Assembly (NCBI GenBank): GCA_026398815.1
Contig: JAPLSA010000017.1
Span: 248,001 to 312,000, forward strand
Direction: 5' to 3'
From: Gammaproteobacteria bacterium
GTDB lineage: Bacteria; Pseudomonadota; Gammaproteobacteria; Nevskiales; Nevskiaceae
Length of the DNA stretch: 64,000 nucleotides
Of this stretch, positions 54,796-64,000 are shown one piece after another (within the stretch, counting starts at the first letter, position 1; every line of letters begins with the position of its first letter). A program made the translations under genes and the position numbers. The notes under the pieces are model-generated. The model did not search any database. It had not been told where the DNA came from and saw nothing but the letters and a program-made list of their open reading frames with translations.

Positions 54796-55677
54796 TCATG
54801 GCGAAAACGACACCACGATCGACGACACGAAGGCAGTGGGATCACGCGGCAGCGGCAGCGGCGACGCCTTGAACACCGCACGCAGCGAGGATTCGTCGTA
54901 CTGCGGGTTGCCGCTCGGAGTCCGCACGCTGGCATTGATCACTTCGCCGGTCGCCGACAGCTGGATGGCGATCCGGCAGACCAGCCCCGGATCGACATTC
55001 GGCGGCAGCCGGCGCACGGCGCGGATCGCCGCGACGATCTGCGTCACCCAGAGATTCTGGTCCGCCGCGACCCGCTGCTCGCTTTCGGCACCCAAAGCCG
55101 CCGACAGTTCCGCTTCGCGTGCGCGCCGCTCCTCGGTCTCGCGGCGCGCCTGCTCGGCTTTCTTCTTTTTTTCCGCCTTTTCAGCGGCAAGGCGCTTTTC
55201 CTCGTCGGCGATCGCCTGCTTGGACAGCTCTTCCTCGCGCTGGCGATCCTCCGCTTCCTTCTTCTTGCGGGCGTCCTCGGCCAACCGCTTCTGTTCGGCG
55301 ATCTCGTCGGCCTGCTTCTTCAGCAGCGCGTCCTGGGCAGCTTTCTGCTCGGCCGCCTTCTGCTGCTTCTTGGCGTCCTCGGCCTTGGCCTCGCGCTCCG
55401 CCTGCAGCTTGCGCTGCGCTTCCATCGGGTCCGGTTTCGGCGGCTCCGGAGCTGGCGGCGGCGGGACGGCTTCCGGCGTCGGGGGCTCTGGTTCCGGGGT
55501 CGGCTCGGCCTTCGGCGCCGACGGCGGCTTCGGCAGTTCGTTCGCCGAAATCAGCTGGCCCTGGATGATGTTGACCGGCTCGGGCACGCGGCCGCACTGG
55601 ACGCCGCTGAACAGCAGCCCGAACACCGCCAGATGCAGCGCGATCGCCGCAACGATATGGCGCGTCTTCAGGATCAT
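54796..55677 (-). CDS. tolA: TolA, inner-membrane spanning link of the Tol-Pal system
   Basis: The 293-aa protein has one N-terminal membrane helix, a Pro-rich stretch (about 50-85), a long Ala/Lys/Glu/Gln coiled helix (about 85-195) and a C-terminal TolA/TonB-like domain (LVCRIAIQLSATGEVINASV, PQYDESSLRAVFKASPLPLP). It transmits proton-motive force to TolB and Pal. Its ATG overlaps the tolR stop as ATGA. Confidence 0.95.
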   Translation of the reverse strand: MILKTRHIVAAIALHLAVFGLLFSGVQCGRVPEPVNIIQGQLISANELPKPPSAPKAEPTPEPEPPTPEAVPPPPAPEPPKPDPMEAQRKLQAEREAKAEDAKKQQKAAEQKAAQDALLKKQADEIAEQKRLAEDARKKKEAEDRQREEELSKQAIADEEKRLAAEKAEKKKKAEQARRETEERRAREAELSAALGAESEQRVAADQNLWVTQIVAAIRAVRRLPPNVDPGLVCRIAIQLSATGEVINASVRTPSGNPQYDESSLRAVFKASPLPLPRDPTAFVSSIVVSFSP

Positions 55678-56141
55678 CCGCGCTCGCGCTTGGCGGCAGA
55701 ACTGGCACGCGGCACCGACGGCGCGTCGGTGACGAAACCGATCTTGGCGGCACCGGCGGCCTGCAGCAGCGACATGCCGTTGGCGACCCGGTCGTACTTG
55801 ACGTTCTTGTCGGCGCGGATCAGCACCATCGTTTCCGGCTTGTTGCGCAGGATCGCGCCCACCCGGTCGATGACGATCTGGTCGGCCAGCGCCTTCTTCG
55901 GATCGCCGCCGGCGTCGAGGAAGTAGTCGCCGCGGGCGTCGACGAACAGGGTCAGCGGCTCGTCATCGGCCGACAGCGTCTGCGAGCTGGCCTGCGGCAG
56001 TTCGACATCGATGCCCTGGGTCAGCAGGGGCGCGGTGACCATGAAGATCACCAGCAGCACCAGCATCACGTCGATGTACGGCACGACGTTCATTTCGGCG
56101 GTCAGCCGCCGCTTGCCCTTCTTGGGCGCCACGCCTGCCAT
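55674..56141 (-). CDS. tolR: TolR, ExbD-type stator protein
   Basis: The 155-aa protein has one membrane helix with the proton-path Asp (NVVPYIDVMLVLLVIFMV) and the periplasmic ExbD fold. The C-terminus is extended by about 15 residues. It forms the TolQR motor. Start and stop overlap neighbouring genes. Confidence 0.95.
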   Translation of the reverse strand: MAGVAPKKGKRRLTAEMNVVPYIDVMLVLLVIFMVTAPLLTQGIDVELPQASSQTLSADDEPLTLFVDARGDYFLDAGGDPKKALADQIVIDRVGAILRNKPETMVLIRADKNVKYDRVANGMSLLQAAGAAKIGFVTDAPSVPRASSAAKRERG

Positions 56142-56827
56142 CAGCCGGCCCTCGAACCACCGCGCAGGCCGCGATCGACGATGCCGGTGAGCTCTTCGGC
56201 AAAGGTCGAGAAGCGGTTCTCGAGGCGTTCGACGCGGGCGACGAAGAAGTTGTAGGCGATGACCGCCGGAATCGCCGCGTCCAGGCCGATGGCGGTTGCG
56301 ATCAGCGCTTCGGCGATGCCCGGCGCCACGCTGGCGAGCGTGGCCTGCTTGACGTTGCCGATCGCCACGAAGGCGTTGACGATGCCCCAGACGGTGCCGA
56401 ACAGGCCGACGTAGGGGCTGGTCGAGCCGATCGTCGCCAGCAGGCTCAGGCCCCCTTCGAGCTTTTCGGTTTCGCGCGCCATCGCCACCCGCATCTGCCG
56501 CTGCACGGCGGCCAGCGCGTCGTCCGGCGGGATCTTGGCGCCCTGCTGGCGCGAGTATTCCTCGTAGCCGGCCCGGAAGATCTGCGGCAGGCCTTCCTCC
56601 GGCTCGCGCGAACGGCGCAGCGCTTCATACAACTCGGCCAGCGAGCCGCCCGACCAGAAGCGCGTCTCGAACGCGACCGCCTGGTTCTGGATGCGCGACA
56701 GCAGGCCGCGCTTGGCGAGGATCACCGCCCACGACGCCAGCGAGGCGGCGAGCAGCGAGCCCATCACCAGCTGCACCGGGATGCTGGCCTGCAGGACCAG
56801 CTGGGTCAACGAGATCGTGCCACTCAT
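56141..56827 (-). CDS. tolQ: TolQ, ExbB-type motor protein
   Basis: The protein of 228 aa has three membrane helices and the ExbB/TolQ pattern ISLLATIGSTSPYVGLFGTVWGI and GIAEALIATAIGLDAAIPAVI (listed in parts: LLATIGSTSPYVGLFGTVWG; AEALIATAIGLDAAIPAVIA). Its stop overlaps the tolR start by one base. It follows ybgC by 33 bp. Confidence 0.95.
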   Translation of the reverse strand: MSGTISLTQLVLQASIPVQLVMGSLLAASLASWAVILAKRGLLSRIQNQAVAFETRFWSGGSLAELYEALRRSREPEEGLPQIFRAGYEEYSRQQGAKIPPDDALAAVQRQMRVAMARETEKLEGGLSLLATIGSTSPYVGLFGTVWGIVNAFVAIGNVKQATLASVAPGIAEALIATAIGLDAAIPAVIAYNFFVARVERLENRFSTFAEELTGIVDRGLRGGSRAG

Positions 56828-56860
56828 TCGGTTAGTTCCCTTGTCTTGTTGGGGCAGGTT

Positions 56861-57298
56861 TCAACGGTGATCGTCCGCTACGAACCGGGCGCGATCGCGA
56901 AACAGCGGCGGCAGCGCCGTCGGCCTGAAGCTTGCGGCATCGACGCTGGCCACGCGCACCTCGGCGCTGGCCAGAAGCCGGTCCGGCTGCTCGCGAAGGC
57001 GCAGCGTCTGGCTCAGCACCAGGCTCGCCCGCTTCAGCTCCGTGACCGCCACCGTCGCTTCAAGTTCATCGTCGAGGCGCGCCGGCGAGCGGAACGCCAC
57101 ATTTATCTGGCTGACCGTGAACACCACCTGAACCTCGCCGCGCAGCCGTTCCTGCGAACAGCCGAGCGCGCGCAGCCACTCGGTGCGGGCGCGCTCGAAG
57201 AACTTCAGGTAGTTGGCGTGATAGACCACGCCGCTCAGGTCAGTGTCCTCGTAATAGACCCGCAAAGGCCACGAGAACACCGGATTCAGGGTCGACAT
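56861..57298 (-). CDS. ybgC: YbgC-type acyl-CoA thioesterase
   Basis: The 145-aa hot-dog protein has the 4HBT signature VYYEDTDLSGVVYHANYLKF, with the catalytic Asp, and FERARTEWLR. YbgC hydrolyses acyl-CoAs and associates with phospholipid synthesis. It is the first gene of the standard ybgC-tolQRAB-pal-cpoB order. Confidence 0.94.
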   Translation of the reverse strand: MSTLNPVFSWPLRVYYEDTDLSGVVYHANYLKFFERARTEWLRALGCSQERLRGEVQVVFTVSQINVAFRSPARLDDELEATVAVTELKRASLVLSQTLRLREQPDRLLASAEVRVASVDAASFRPTALPPLFRDRARFVADDHR

Positions 57299-57344
57299 TT
57301 GTCTCGCAGTTTAGCCGATGCGGCAGCGCAACAACACAAACTGA

Positions 57345-58427
<1,083 letters not shown>

Positions 58428-58471
58428 TGTAGTCGGACTGCTCCCGGCAACGGCCGTCCGGTGACCACGCT

Positions 58472-58981
58472 TCAGCCCGGCTGGTAGCGCACCGACAGCA
58501 GTTCGAGCTCCGCCTCGCCGCCCGGCAGGGTCAGCTTCACCACCTCGCCTTCGCCGCGCTTCAGCAGCGCCTTGGCCAGCGGCGAATCGATGGAAATGTA
58601 ACCGCGCGCCGGGTCGATCTCATCCGGACCTACGATCCGGTAGCGCCGCTCGTCGCCGTCGGCGTCGGCGACGTCGATCCAGGCGCCGAAATACACGCGA
58701 CGCGGATCGCTGGGCGCGCTGTCCACCACCTTCAGCTCCGGCAGCCGGACCTGCAGGTAATGCACCCGGCGATCGATCTCGCGCAGTTCCTTCTTGCGGT
58801 AGATGTACTCGGCGTTTTCGGAGCGGTCGCCCTCGGCCGCCGCCGCCGACAGCGCCCGCACCACTTCCGGCCGGCGCACCCGCCACAGCTGGTCGTACTC
58901 GGCGCGCAGCCGCTCGGCGCCTTCGACGGTGATGTACGGCGCGCTCTTCGGCGGCGGCTCGCGATAGCGGCTCACCGGCAA
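58472..58981 (-). CDS. greB: GreB, transcript-cleavage elongation factor
   Basis: The 169-aa protein has the N-terminal coiled coil with the two tip acids ([20 protein letters not shown]) and the C-terminal FKBP-like domain ([21 protein letters not shown]). It inserts into the RNA polymerase secondary channel and rescues backtracked complexes. The sequence around [18 protein letters not shown] identifies GreB rather than GreA. Confidence 0.92.
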   Translation of the reverse strand: MPVSRYREPPPKSAPYITVEGAERLRAEYDQLWRVRRPEVVRALSAAAAEGDRSENAEYIYRKKELREIDRRVHYLQVRLPELKVVDSAPSDPRRVYFGAWIDVADADGDERRYRIVGPDEIDPARGYISIDSPLAKALLKRGEGEVVKLTLPGGEAELELLSVRYQPG

Positions 58982-58993
58982 CTCCTGCAGGGC

Positions 58994-59896
58994 TCAGTCA
59001 TCGTCAGGCGGGTTCTGCAGGCTTTCGTGGACGATGGCGATGAACTGCGGGCCGCTGATCGCCCCCTGCCCCCAGACCGCGTCGTAGGCGGTGGTCGGCG
59101 GCGTATCCTGCTGGATCTTCGCCAGCCCGTCGCCGCGCAGCATGGCCTGGCGCACCGCGTTGCGGATGGTCGCCAGCATGTCGCGATAGGCGATCAGCGC
59201 GTCGCGATCCAGCGCCGGGCCGCGCTGCGGCAGGTAGCGGGTGTCCGGTGTGCCGAGATTGACCAGCCGGCCGATCGCGGCGATCAGGCCGGCGATCGAG
59301 CCGCCCTGGCTGACGTCGATATCCGGATACTGGCCCGGCGTCAGCAGGCTGCCGAGATGCACGGTCCTGGCGGCCGGCAGCAGCACCGCGCTGGCCCCGG
59401 AGACCAGACCGCTCGGCACCCGGAAGATGCCGACCTCTTCGCCGTTGAACGCAAAGCTGTCACCACTGGCAAAGGCGATCATCGGCCGCGTGGCTGCCGC
59501 CTCGGTCTTGAACGGCTTGCGCGCCTCGCGCTTCAGCAGCGCGGCCACCGAGCTGCGCACCACCGCGCCCTCGCGGCGCAACACGGCGGCTCCCTCGCCG
59601 GTGGCCGACAACGCGGCATCGTCCGGATCGGTGTCGATGACCAGACGCGGCACCGACTCCCCGAGCGCAGCGACGGTGCCGGCATCGAGCCGGCCGTCGA
59701 AGCTGCCGATCAGCAGCAGGCCGTCGGCGCCCTGCAGCGCGGTGACATTGCCACCGTCGCCGGCGATCACCGAAACCCCGTCAGGCAGCGCGCGCAGCGC
59801 CAGCGGCACCATCAGCAGCGCGCTGCCGGCCAGCGTCAGCAGAGCCCGAGCCAAGGCCGGCCGGCGATCGACCGGTACGCGATCGCATCGCTTCAT
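58994..59896 (-). CDS. Metallo-beta-lactamase-fold pseudoenzyme
   Basis: The 300-aa protein has a signal or anchor helix and then an MBL scaffold: GDGGNVTALQGADGLLLIG, LPAARTVHLGSLLTPGQYPD, GGSIAGLIAAIGRLV, LIAYRDMLATIRNAVRQA, AYDAVWGQG. The HxHxDH zinc motif reads DTDPDDA, the usual PGHGP is PQRGP, and the third-ligand His is missing. It therefore cannot bind zinc in the usual way and is likely structural or ligand-binding. Its ATG overlaps the exporter stop. Confidence 0.72.
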   Translation of the reverse strand: MKRCDRVPVDRRPALARALLTLAGSALLMVPLALRALPDGVSVIAGDGGNVTALQGADGLLLIGSFDGRLDAGTVAALGESVPRLVIDTDPDDAALSATGEGAAVLRREGAVVRSSVAALLKREARKPFKTEAAATRPMIAFASGDSFAFNGEEVGIFRVPSGLVSGASAVLLPAARTVHLGSLLTPGQYPDIDVSQGGSIAGLIAAIGRLVNLGTPDTRYLPQRGPALDRDALIAYRDMLATIRNAVRQAMLRGDGLAKIQQDTPPTTAYDAVWGQGAISGPQFIAIVHESLQNPPDDD

Positions 59897-62628
59897 TTGA
59901 GCAGGGCGGTCATCCGGGCGATGCGCTCGGCCTGGATGCGATTGAGGTTGCGGAAGACGGTCGCCGCGATCGCCGGATAGCGCTCGCGCAGGCGCTCCAG
60001 ATCCTGGGAATTGAAACGCAGCAGCCGGACCGGCGTGGTGCTGTCGACGCTCGCCGTGCGCCGCTGGCCGAAGTAGCCGGTTTCGCCGATCACCGCGCCG
60101 CGGGTCATCGTCGACAGCACCAGCCGTTCCTCGTGGCGCTCGACGGTGGCCTCGACGCCGCCATCGATCACCACATAGATGTCGCGCGACAGGTCGCCCT
60201 CCTGAATGATCCGGGCGCCGGCCGGGTGGCGCTCCAGCCGCGACATCAGCGCGAACAGCCGGGCCTGGCGCATCGACAGCCCGGACAGCAGCGGAATGGT
60301 GTGTTGCGGGCTCTTGCCGAGATCCAGCCGCAGCAGATCCCACAGGGTGACGATGCGCAGCCGCGAGCCAAGCGCCGGCGTCAAGGTCATGTCGGCGATC
60401 CAGGCGACGAACAGCGTCCAGGCGCCCAGCAGCCCGAACTGCACCTGGTTGTTCAGCTCCGACGCGGTGAACATCAGGAAGCCGAGGCACAGGCAGGCGG
60501 TGGCCAGCGTGATCGGCCGCAGCACCGAATTCAGCGCCGAACGCACGGCGCCGGCTTCCTTGCCCTGCTCGCGGGCATCGCTGTTGAAGCGGGCCAGGAA
60601 GTGCACGGTGTCGTTGACGGCGATGCCGAGCACGATGCAGGCAATCAGGCTGGTGGTCGGATTCAGCGGCAGGCCGAGCACGCCGAGGGTGCCGAAATAG
60701 ACCGCGATCGGCACCAGGTTCGGCACCGTGGCGACCAGCCCGGCCTTGACCGACGTGAACATCAGCGACAGCAGGCAGGCGATGGCGATCACCGCGATGG
60801 CGATCGATGCCAGATGGCCCGCCGCCAGCGCCTCCACTGCCCGCGTGGCCAGCACCGAGCTGCCGGTGAAACGCGCTTCCAGCGACGGCGGCAGTCGCGC
60901 CGCGCGGGCTTCGGCGCGATCCAGGAAATCGCCGATCGCCTGCGAGCCGTCGACATTGATGCGCACCGAGATCAGCGCGCTGCGGTACTGCGGATCGATC
61001 AGCCGGTTCAGCGTGTCGGAGGCTGCGAACAGCAGGATCTGCTTGACCGCGGCATCGTCGTTGGGAATGCCGAAGTGCAGCGGCTCGTTGTTGTTCAGCG
61101 CCAGGTTGGTCAGCTTCAGCTGATCGACATAGGACACCGCCGCGCCGACTTCCGGCTGCGCCCGCAGCCAGTCCTGGAAGCTGTCGATCGCCTCGATCAG
61201 GCGCGGATCGGTCAGCGCATCCGGAACCCGCGCATCGATCAGCACGGTCACGAAGTTGGCGCCGTTGAAGGCCTGCGCCACCGCTTCAAAATCCTGCCGG
61301 ACGCGCGCAGAGGCATCGAAGCTGGCAATGAAATCGGCACCGCCGCGGATCCGCGTGGCGGCCGTGAAGCCGATGACGATCAGCAGCGCAGCGGCCGCGA
61401 TGATCGCCCGCCGGTAGCGCAGGTCGAACTCGGCGAGCGCGGCGGCGAAGCGGCCGAACAGGCGGGTGGCGATCGGCGGCGTTTCCCGCGTGCAGCGCAG
61501 CGCATTGAGCAGCGCCGGCAGGAACAGATGGGTCAGCGCGCCGACGTACAGCGTGCCGAGGCTGGCCAGCAGCGCGAAGCCGCGCACCGCCGGCAGCGGG
61601 TTCAGCAGCAGGCTCAGGAAGCCGATCACCGTGGTGGTGGCCGACAAGGTCAGGCCGGTGGAGATGCGCCGCATCACCCATTCGGCGCGCTGGCTGTTGC
61701 GGGCATTCGGCAGCACCGTGCGCGACAGGAAATGCGCCGCCAGCAGGTGCACCGTGTACGACAGGCCGATGGTGATCACCAGCGGCGGCACGATGGCGCT
61801 GACCAGATTGAACTGGATGTCCAGCAGCACCGCGCTGGCCACGGTCCAGACCAGCGCGATGGCCACCGACAGCAGCGCCGAACCGGCCGCGACGACGCTG
61901 CGGAAGGTCGCCAGCAGCAGCACCGCGATCGCCGCGAACACCGCCGGCACGGTGCGCTTCAGGGTCCGGTCCAGCGCCTCGCGGGTGGCTGCGCGCACCG
62001 GCAGCGTGCCGGTCAGGTAGACGTCCGATGCGTCGCCGACGTCGGCGACGACGGCCCGCGCCCGGGCATCGAAGCCGAGCCGCAGGTAGTCCTTCGGCGT
62101 CAGCGCGTCGAGGGTCAGCGCGAACGCCGCCATGCTGCCGTCGGCCGATACCAGCGTGCCGCGATACAGCGGATTGGCCTGGATGTCCGCCGCGAACTGG
62201 GCGACGACCGCCGGATCGCGGGCCGCCTGATCGGCGAAGCTGGTGACATCGATCTCGTCATCGCCGGCCTTGACGTTCGGCGCGTTGGCCAGCGAGTGGA
62301 CGTCGGTGACGCCCGGCAGCTGACGGAAGCCGTCCGCGATGCGGGCGATGCGGGCGACGTGATCGGCGCTGTAGACGCTCGGCTCGAAGCGCACCGCGAT
62401 CACCAGCGGATCGTCGATGCCGAAGGTCCTGCGCACCCGGTCGAGCACGGCGCGGCCGGGATCGTGGGCCGGCAGCAGCGCTTCCGCCGACGGATCGACC
62501 TGGAACCGCACCTCGCGAGTCACCGGATTGACGCACAGCAGCAGCGCGATCACGGTGGCCACCGCCACGGCAGCCAGCACGGTACGCGGCCGCCTTGCGA
62601 CGCCGCCGAGCCAGGCGACGGTATCCAT
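59893..62628 (-). CDS. MMPL/RND exporter fused to a cyclic-nucleotide-binding domain
   Basis: The 911-aa product has twelve predicted membrane helices in two RND halves, each with a periplasmic domain (about 40-215 and 440-600), as in hydrophobic-molecule exporters of the MMPL type. The last 140 residues form a CNB domain (IIQEGDLSRDIYVVIDGGVE; GAVIGETGYFGQRRTASVDS, with the phosphate-cassette Glu and Arg). The fusion suggests control of transport by a cyclic nucleotide or a related ligand. It overlaps both neighbours. Confidence 0.88.
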   Translation of the reverse strand: MDTVAWLGGVARRPRTVLAAVAVATVIALLLCVNPVTREVRFQVDPSAEALLPAHDPGRAVLDRVRRTFGIDDPLVIAVRFEPSVYSADHVARIARIADGFRQLPGVTDVHSLANAPNVKAGDDEIDVTSFADQAARDPAVVAQFAADIQANPLYRGTLVSADGSMAAFALTLDALTPKDYLRLGFDARARAVVADVGDASDVYLTGTLPVRAATREALDRTLKRTVPAVFAAIAVLLLATFRSVVAAGSALLSVAIALVWTVASAVLLDIQFNLVSAIVPPLVITIGLSYTVHLLAAHFLSRTVLPNARNSQRAEWVMRRISTGLTLSATTTVIGFLSLLLNPLPAVRGFALLASLGTLYVGALTHLFLPALLNALRCTRETPPIATRLFGRFAAALAEFDLRYRRAIIAAAALLIVIGFTAATRIRGGADFIASFDASARVRQDFEAVAQAFNGANFVTVLIDARVPDALTDPRLIEAIDSFQDWLRAQPEVGAAVSYVDQLKLTNLALNNNEPLHFGIPNDDAAVKQILLFAASDTLNRLIDPQYRSALISVRINVDGSQAIGDFLDRAEARAARLPPSLEARFTGSSVLATRAVEALAAGHLASIAIAVIAIACLLSLMFTSVKAGLVATVPNLVPIAVYFGTLGVLGLPLNPTTSLIACIVLGIAVNDTVHFLARFNSDAREQGKEAGAVRSALNSVLRPITLATACLCLGFLMFTASELNNQVQFGLLGAWTLFVAWIADMTLTPALGSRLRIVTLWDLLRLDLGKSPQHTIPLLSGLSMRQARLFALMSRLERHPAGARIIQEGDLSRDIYVVIDGGVEATVERHEERLVLSTMTRGAVIGETGYFGQRRTASVDSTTPVRLLRFNSQDLERLRERYPAIAATVFRNLNRIQAERIARMTALLK

Positions 62629-63413
62629 CAGTTGCCGCGGTAGAACGAGGTCGGATCGAACAGCCGCGACGGCAGTTCGTCAGCGCTGCCGCTGACGCCG
62701 GTCACCTTCAGCCGCGTGCGGGTGTTTTCCTTCAGGTCACGCATCAGCAGTTCGGACAGATACCAGTAGCCATCGGCACGCTTCAGGCTGTCGGCGGAGG
62801 CGCTCAACTCCTTGCGCAGGGTCTTGCCCTCGAAGAACTCGGCTTTCAGCGCCGTGCACGACTGCCGGTCGACATAGGCCAGCACCCGGCTGTAGCGCGA
62901 TGGCGACCCGGCGGGCGGCAGCAGGCTGAGCACCTCGACCGGCCGGTCGCCGAGCGTGGTCGGCTTTTCCAGCGCCGGCCGGGTATCGCCGAATGCGGCC
63001 TGCAGCTGCTTCATGTCGTTGTAGCTGAAGTCGGTGCCGAGCAGCGCGCCATCGCTGGACGCACCGCTGATCTTGCGCACCCGCTGGATCGCCGGCAGGT
63101 ACAGGAAGATCTCGTCGCTGCGGCCGGCGCCGCCTTCGCGCATCAGGTAGGCGGCACCGTCGAGATCGCGCGGCCGCGACACGCGCAGCAGCACGCGGAT
63201 CAGCCCGTCGGCGCGCGCGGCGTAGACCTTGCCCTTCAGCTGGCGCTCGGCGCCGCTGCGGTCGGTGGAGTTCAGTTCCACTTCCTTGATCTGCAGCGAC
63301 GGCGGAATGTTGGCCCGCATGCAGTCGAGCAGCTTCTGCGTTGCATCGTCGGCCTGCGTCGCTCCGGCCATGGCCAGCAGCAGCAGCGCGCCAAGCCAGC
63401 TTGTTGCCTTCAT
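62628..63413 (-). CDS. LolA-like outer-membrane lipoprotein-sorting protein
   Basis: The 261-aa exported protein has a signal peptide (about 1-21, ending TQA) and the LolA/LppX-like fold of the family found beside MMPL exporters: IFLYLPAIQRVRKISG, LLGTDFSYNDMKQLQ, YVDRQSCTALKAEFFEG and YWYLSELLMRDLKENTRTRL. It probably carries lipid between the exporter and the outer membrane. Its TGA overlaps the exporter ATG by one base. Confidence 0.85.
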   Translation of the reverse strand: MKATSWLGALLLLAMAGATQADDATQKLLDCMRANIPPSLQIKEVELNSTDRSGAERQLKGKVYAARADGLIRVLLRVSRPRDLDGAAYLMREGGAGRSDEIFLYLPAIQRVRKISGASSDGALLGTDFSYNDMKQLQAAFGDTRPALEKPTTLGDRPVEVLSLLPPAGSPSRYSRVLAYVDRQSCTALKAEFFEGKTLRKELSASADSLKRADGYWYLSELLMRDLKENTRTRLKVTGVSGSADELPSRLFDPTSFYRGN

Positions 63414-63465
63414 GTGCCGTCCCCGGATCCCCGCGCCAAGCCTACCGCGCCCATTGGCCGAGCGG

Positions 63466-63762
63466 TCAGTCTTTCGGCCGGGCCTGCTCGAAGGCCGCCT
63501 GCTGCGCCGGCGTCGCCTCCTTCTGGTACAGCCGCTTCCACTCGCCGTACGGCATGCCGTAGACGCGCTCGCGGGCGGCGTCATCGCTGACCTCGGCGCC
63601 GAGGTCGCGGGCGGCGGCGGCGTACCACTTCGACAGGCAGTTGCGGCAGAAGCCGGCGAGATTCATCAGCTCGATGTTCTGCACGTCCTTGCGGGTGTCG
63701 AGGTGGTTCAGCAGGCGCTGCAGCACGGCGGCATCAAGACGGTCCCGAAGTTGCTGGTCCAT
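63466..63762 (-). CDS. DUF1244 family protein
   Basis: The 98-aa protein matches DUF1244: MDQQLRDRLD start, LMNLAGFCRNCLSKWYAAAA (metal-type Cys pair) and VYGMPYGEWKRLYQKEATPA. The family is widespread in proteobacteria and of unknown role. ATG 63762 was chosen because homologues start here. Confidence 0.9.
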   Translation of the reverse strand: MDQQLRDRLDAAVLQRLLNHLDTRKDVQNIELMNLAGFCRNCLSKWYAAAARDLGAEVSDDAARERVYGMPYGEWKRLYQKEATPAQQAAFEQARPKD

Positions 63763-63861
63763 GGTCGTGGCGGTGGTCGTTCGATTGAAAGCGCGATTGT
63801 GCGCGATGCCCGCTCGCCACCGCGACACCCCCTGCCCACCTGCCATCACTTGAGACAGTCA

Positions 63862-64000
63862 ATGTCCTCGCTTCCCCGTATCGTCATCGTCGGCGCCGGT
63901 TTCGGCGGCCTGACCGCCGCCCGCGCACTCGATGGCCTGGCCGTCGACCTGACCGTCGTCGACCGCCGCAATTTCCATCTTTTTCAGCCACTTCTGTACC
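63862..64000 (+). CDS. NDH-2-type NAD(P)/FAD oxidoreductase (3' truncated)
   Basis: The first 46 codons, up to the window end, encode a start MSSLPRIVIVGAGFGGLTAA, then VVDRRNFHLFQPLLY. This is the Rossmann FAD loop and FQPLLY motif of single-subunit NADH:quinone oxidoreductases. It is divergent from the DUF1244 gene. The rest lies outside the window. Confidence 0.75.
   Translation, partial: MSSLPRIVIVGAGFGGLTAARALDGLAVDLTVVDRRNFHLFQPLLY

Overview
The window is a 64-kb piece of a GC-rich chromosome (about two thirds G+C in the conserved genes). Gene order and families (proS, lptFG-pepA-holC, tol-pal-que, kdpFABC-DE, DUF1302 porin, MMPL exporter with a LolA-like partner) point to a gammaproteobacterium. 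My best guess is the Nevskiales (Solimonadaceae/Nevskiaceae) or a close relative; this is inference from gene content, not a database match.

Layout. 1-10.5 kb: potassium-uptake locus with kdpF, kdpA, kdpB and kdpC, then a CorC/HlyC-type CBS protein, then kdpD-kdpE. kdpA and kdpB are split by a four-unit array of about 127 bp. 10.5-18 kb: REP repeats, a lipoprotein and holC, then a leftward envelope/stress cluster (OmpA with TSP3 repeats, CsbD, BON lipoprotein, DUF1328). This cluster diverges from an NtrC-type sigma-54 activator and a histidine kinase, and a sigma-54-like promoter lies between them. 18 kb: a GC-poor class III cyclase-like orphan gene beside pepA. 20-30 kb: housekeeping genes (pepA, lptF, lptG, an RDD protein, glutathione peroxidase, cysH, an acyltransferase, zapE, DUF2069, wrbA, a LysM-like lipoprotein, a lytic transglycosylase). 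30-35 kb: accessory block with two paralogous Cys-rich mini-proteins, a large MmeI-like type IIG restriction-modification enzyme whose specificity region is GC-poor, and a doubly frameshifted VapBC remnant, all lying between slt and proS. 35-40 kb: proS, a family 4 uracil-DNA glycosylase, a membrane protein, a CMD-family protein and a TetR regulator.

40-48.7 kb: one rightward catabolic operon (small ORF, extradiol dioxygenase-type VOC protein, FAH-family hydrolase, acyl-CoA ligase, DUF1302 outer-membrane protein, SDR, MhpA-like FAD hydroxylase). It looks built to import, hydroxylate, cleave and CoA-activate an aromatic or alkyl-aromatic compound. 48.8-50.4 kb: a 1.5-kb AT-richer island bounded by a 46-bp direct duplication of the 3' end of tRNA-Lys(TTT). 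It carries an ImmA/IrrE-like peptidase homologue and a 65-aa protein but no integrase. 50.4-59 kb: queC, queE, cpoB, pal, tolB, tolA, tolR, tolQ, ybgC, ruvB and greB, all leftward. 59-64 kb: a leftward operon of a LolA-like periplasmic protein, an RND/MMPL exporter fused to a cyclic-nucleotide-binding domain, and a metallo-beta-lactamase-fold protein that has lost its zinc ligands; then a DUF1244 gene and the start of a rightward NDH-2-type gene cut by the window end.

The most unusual items are the integrase-less tRNA-Lys mini-island, the kdpB-start-capturing repeat array, the orphan cyclase-like gene, the Cys-rich pair next to the restriction enzyme, the exporter-CNB fusion and its pseudo-MBL neighbour.
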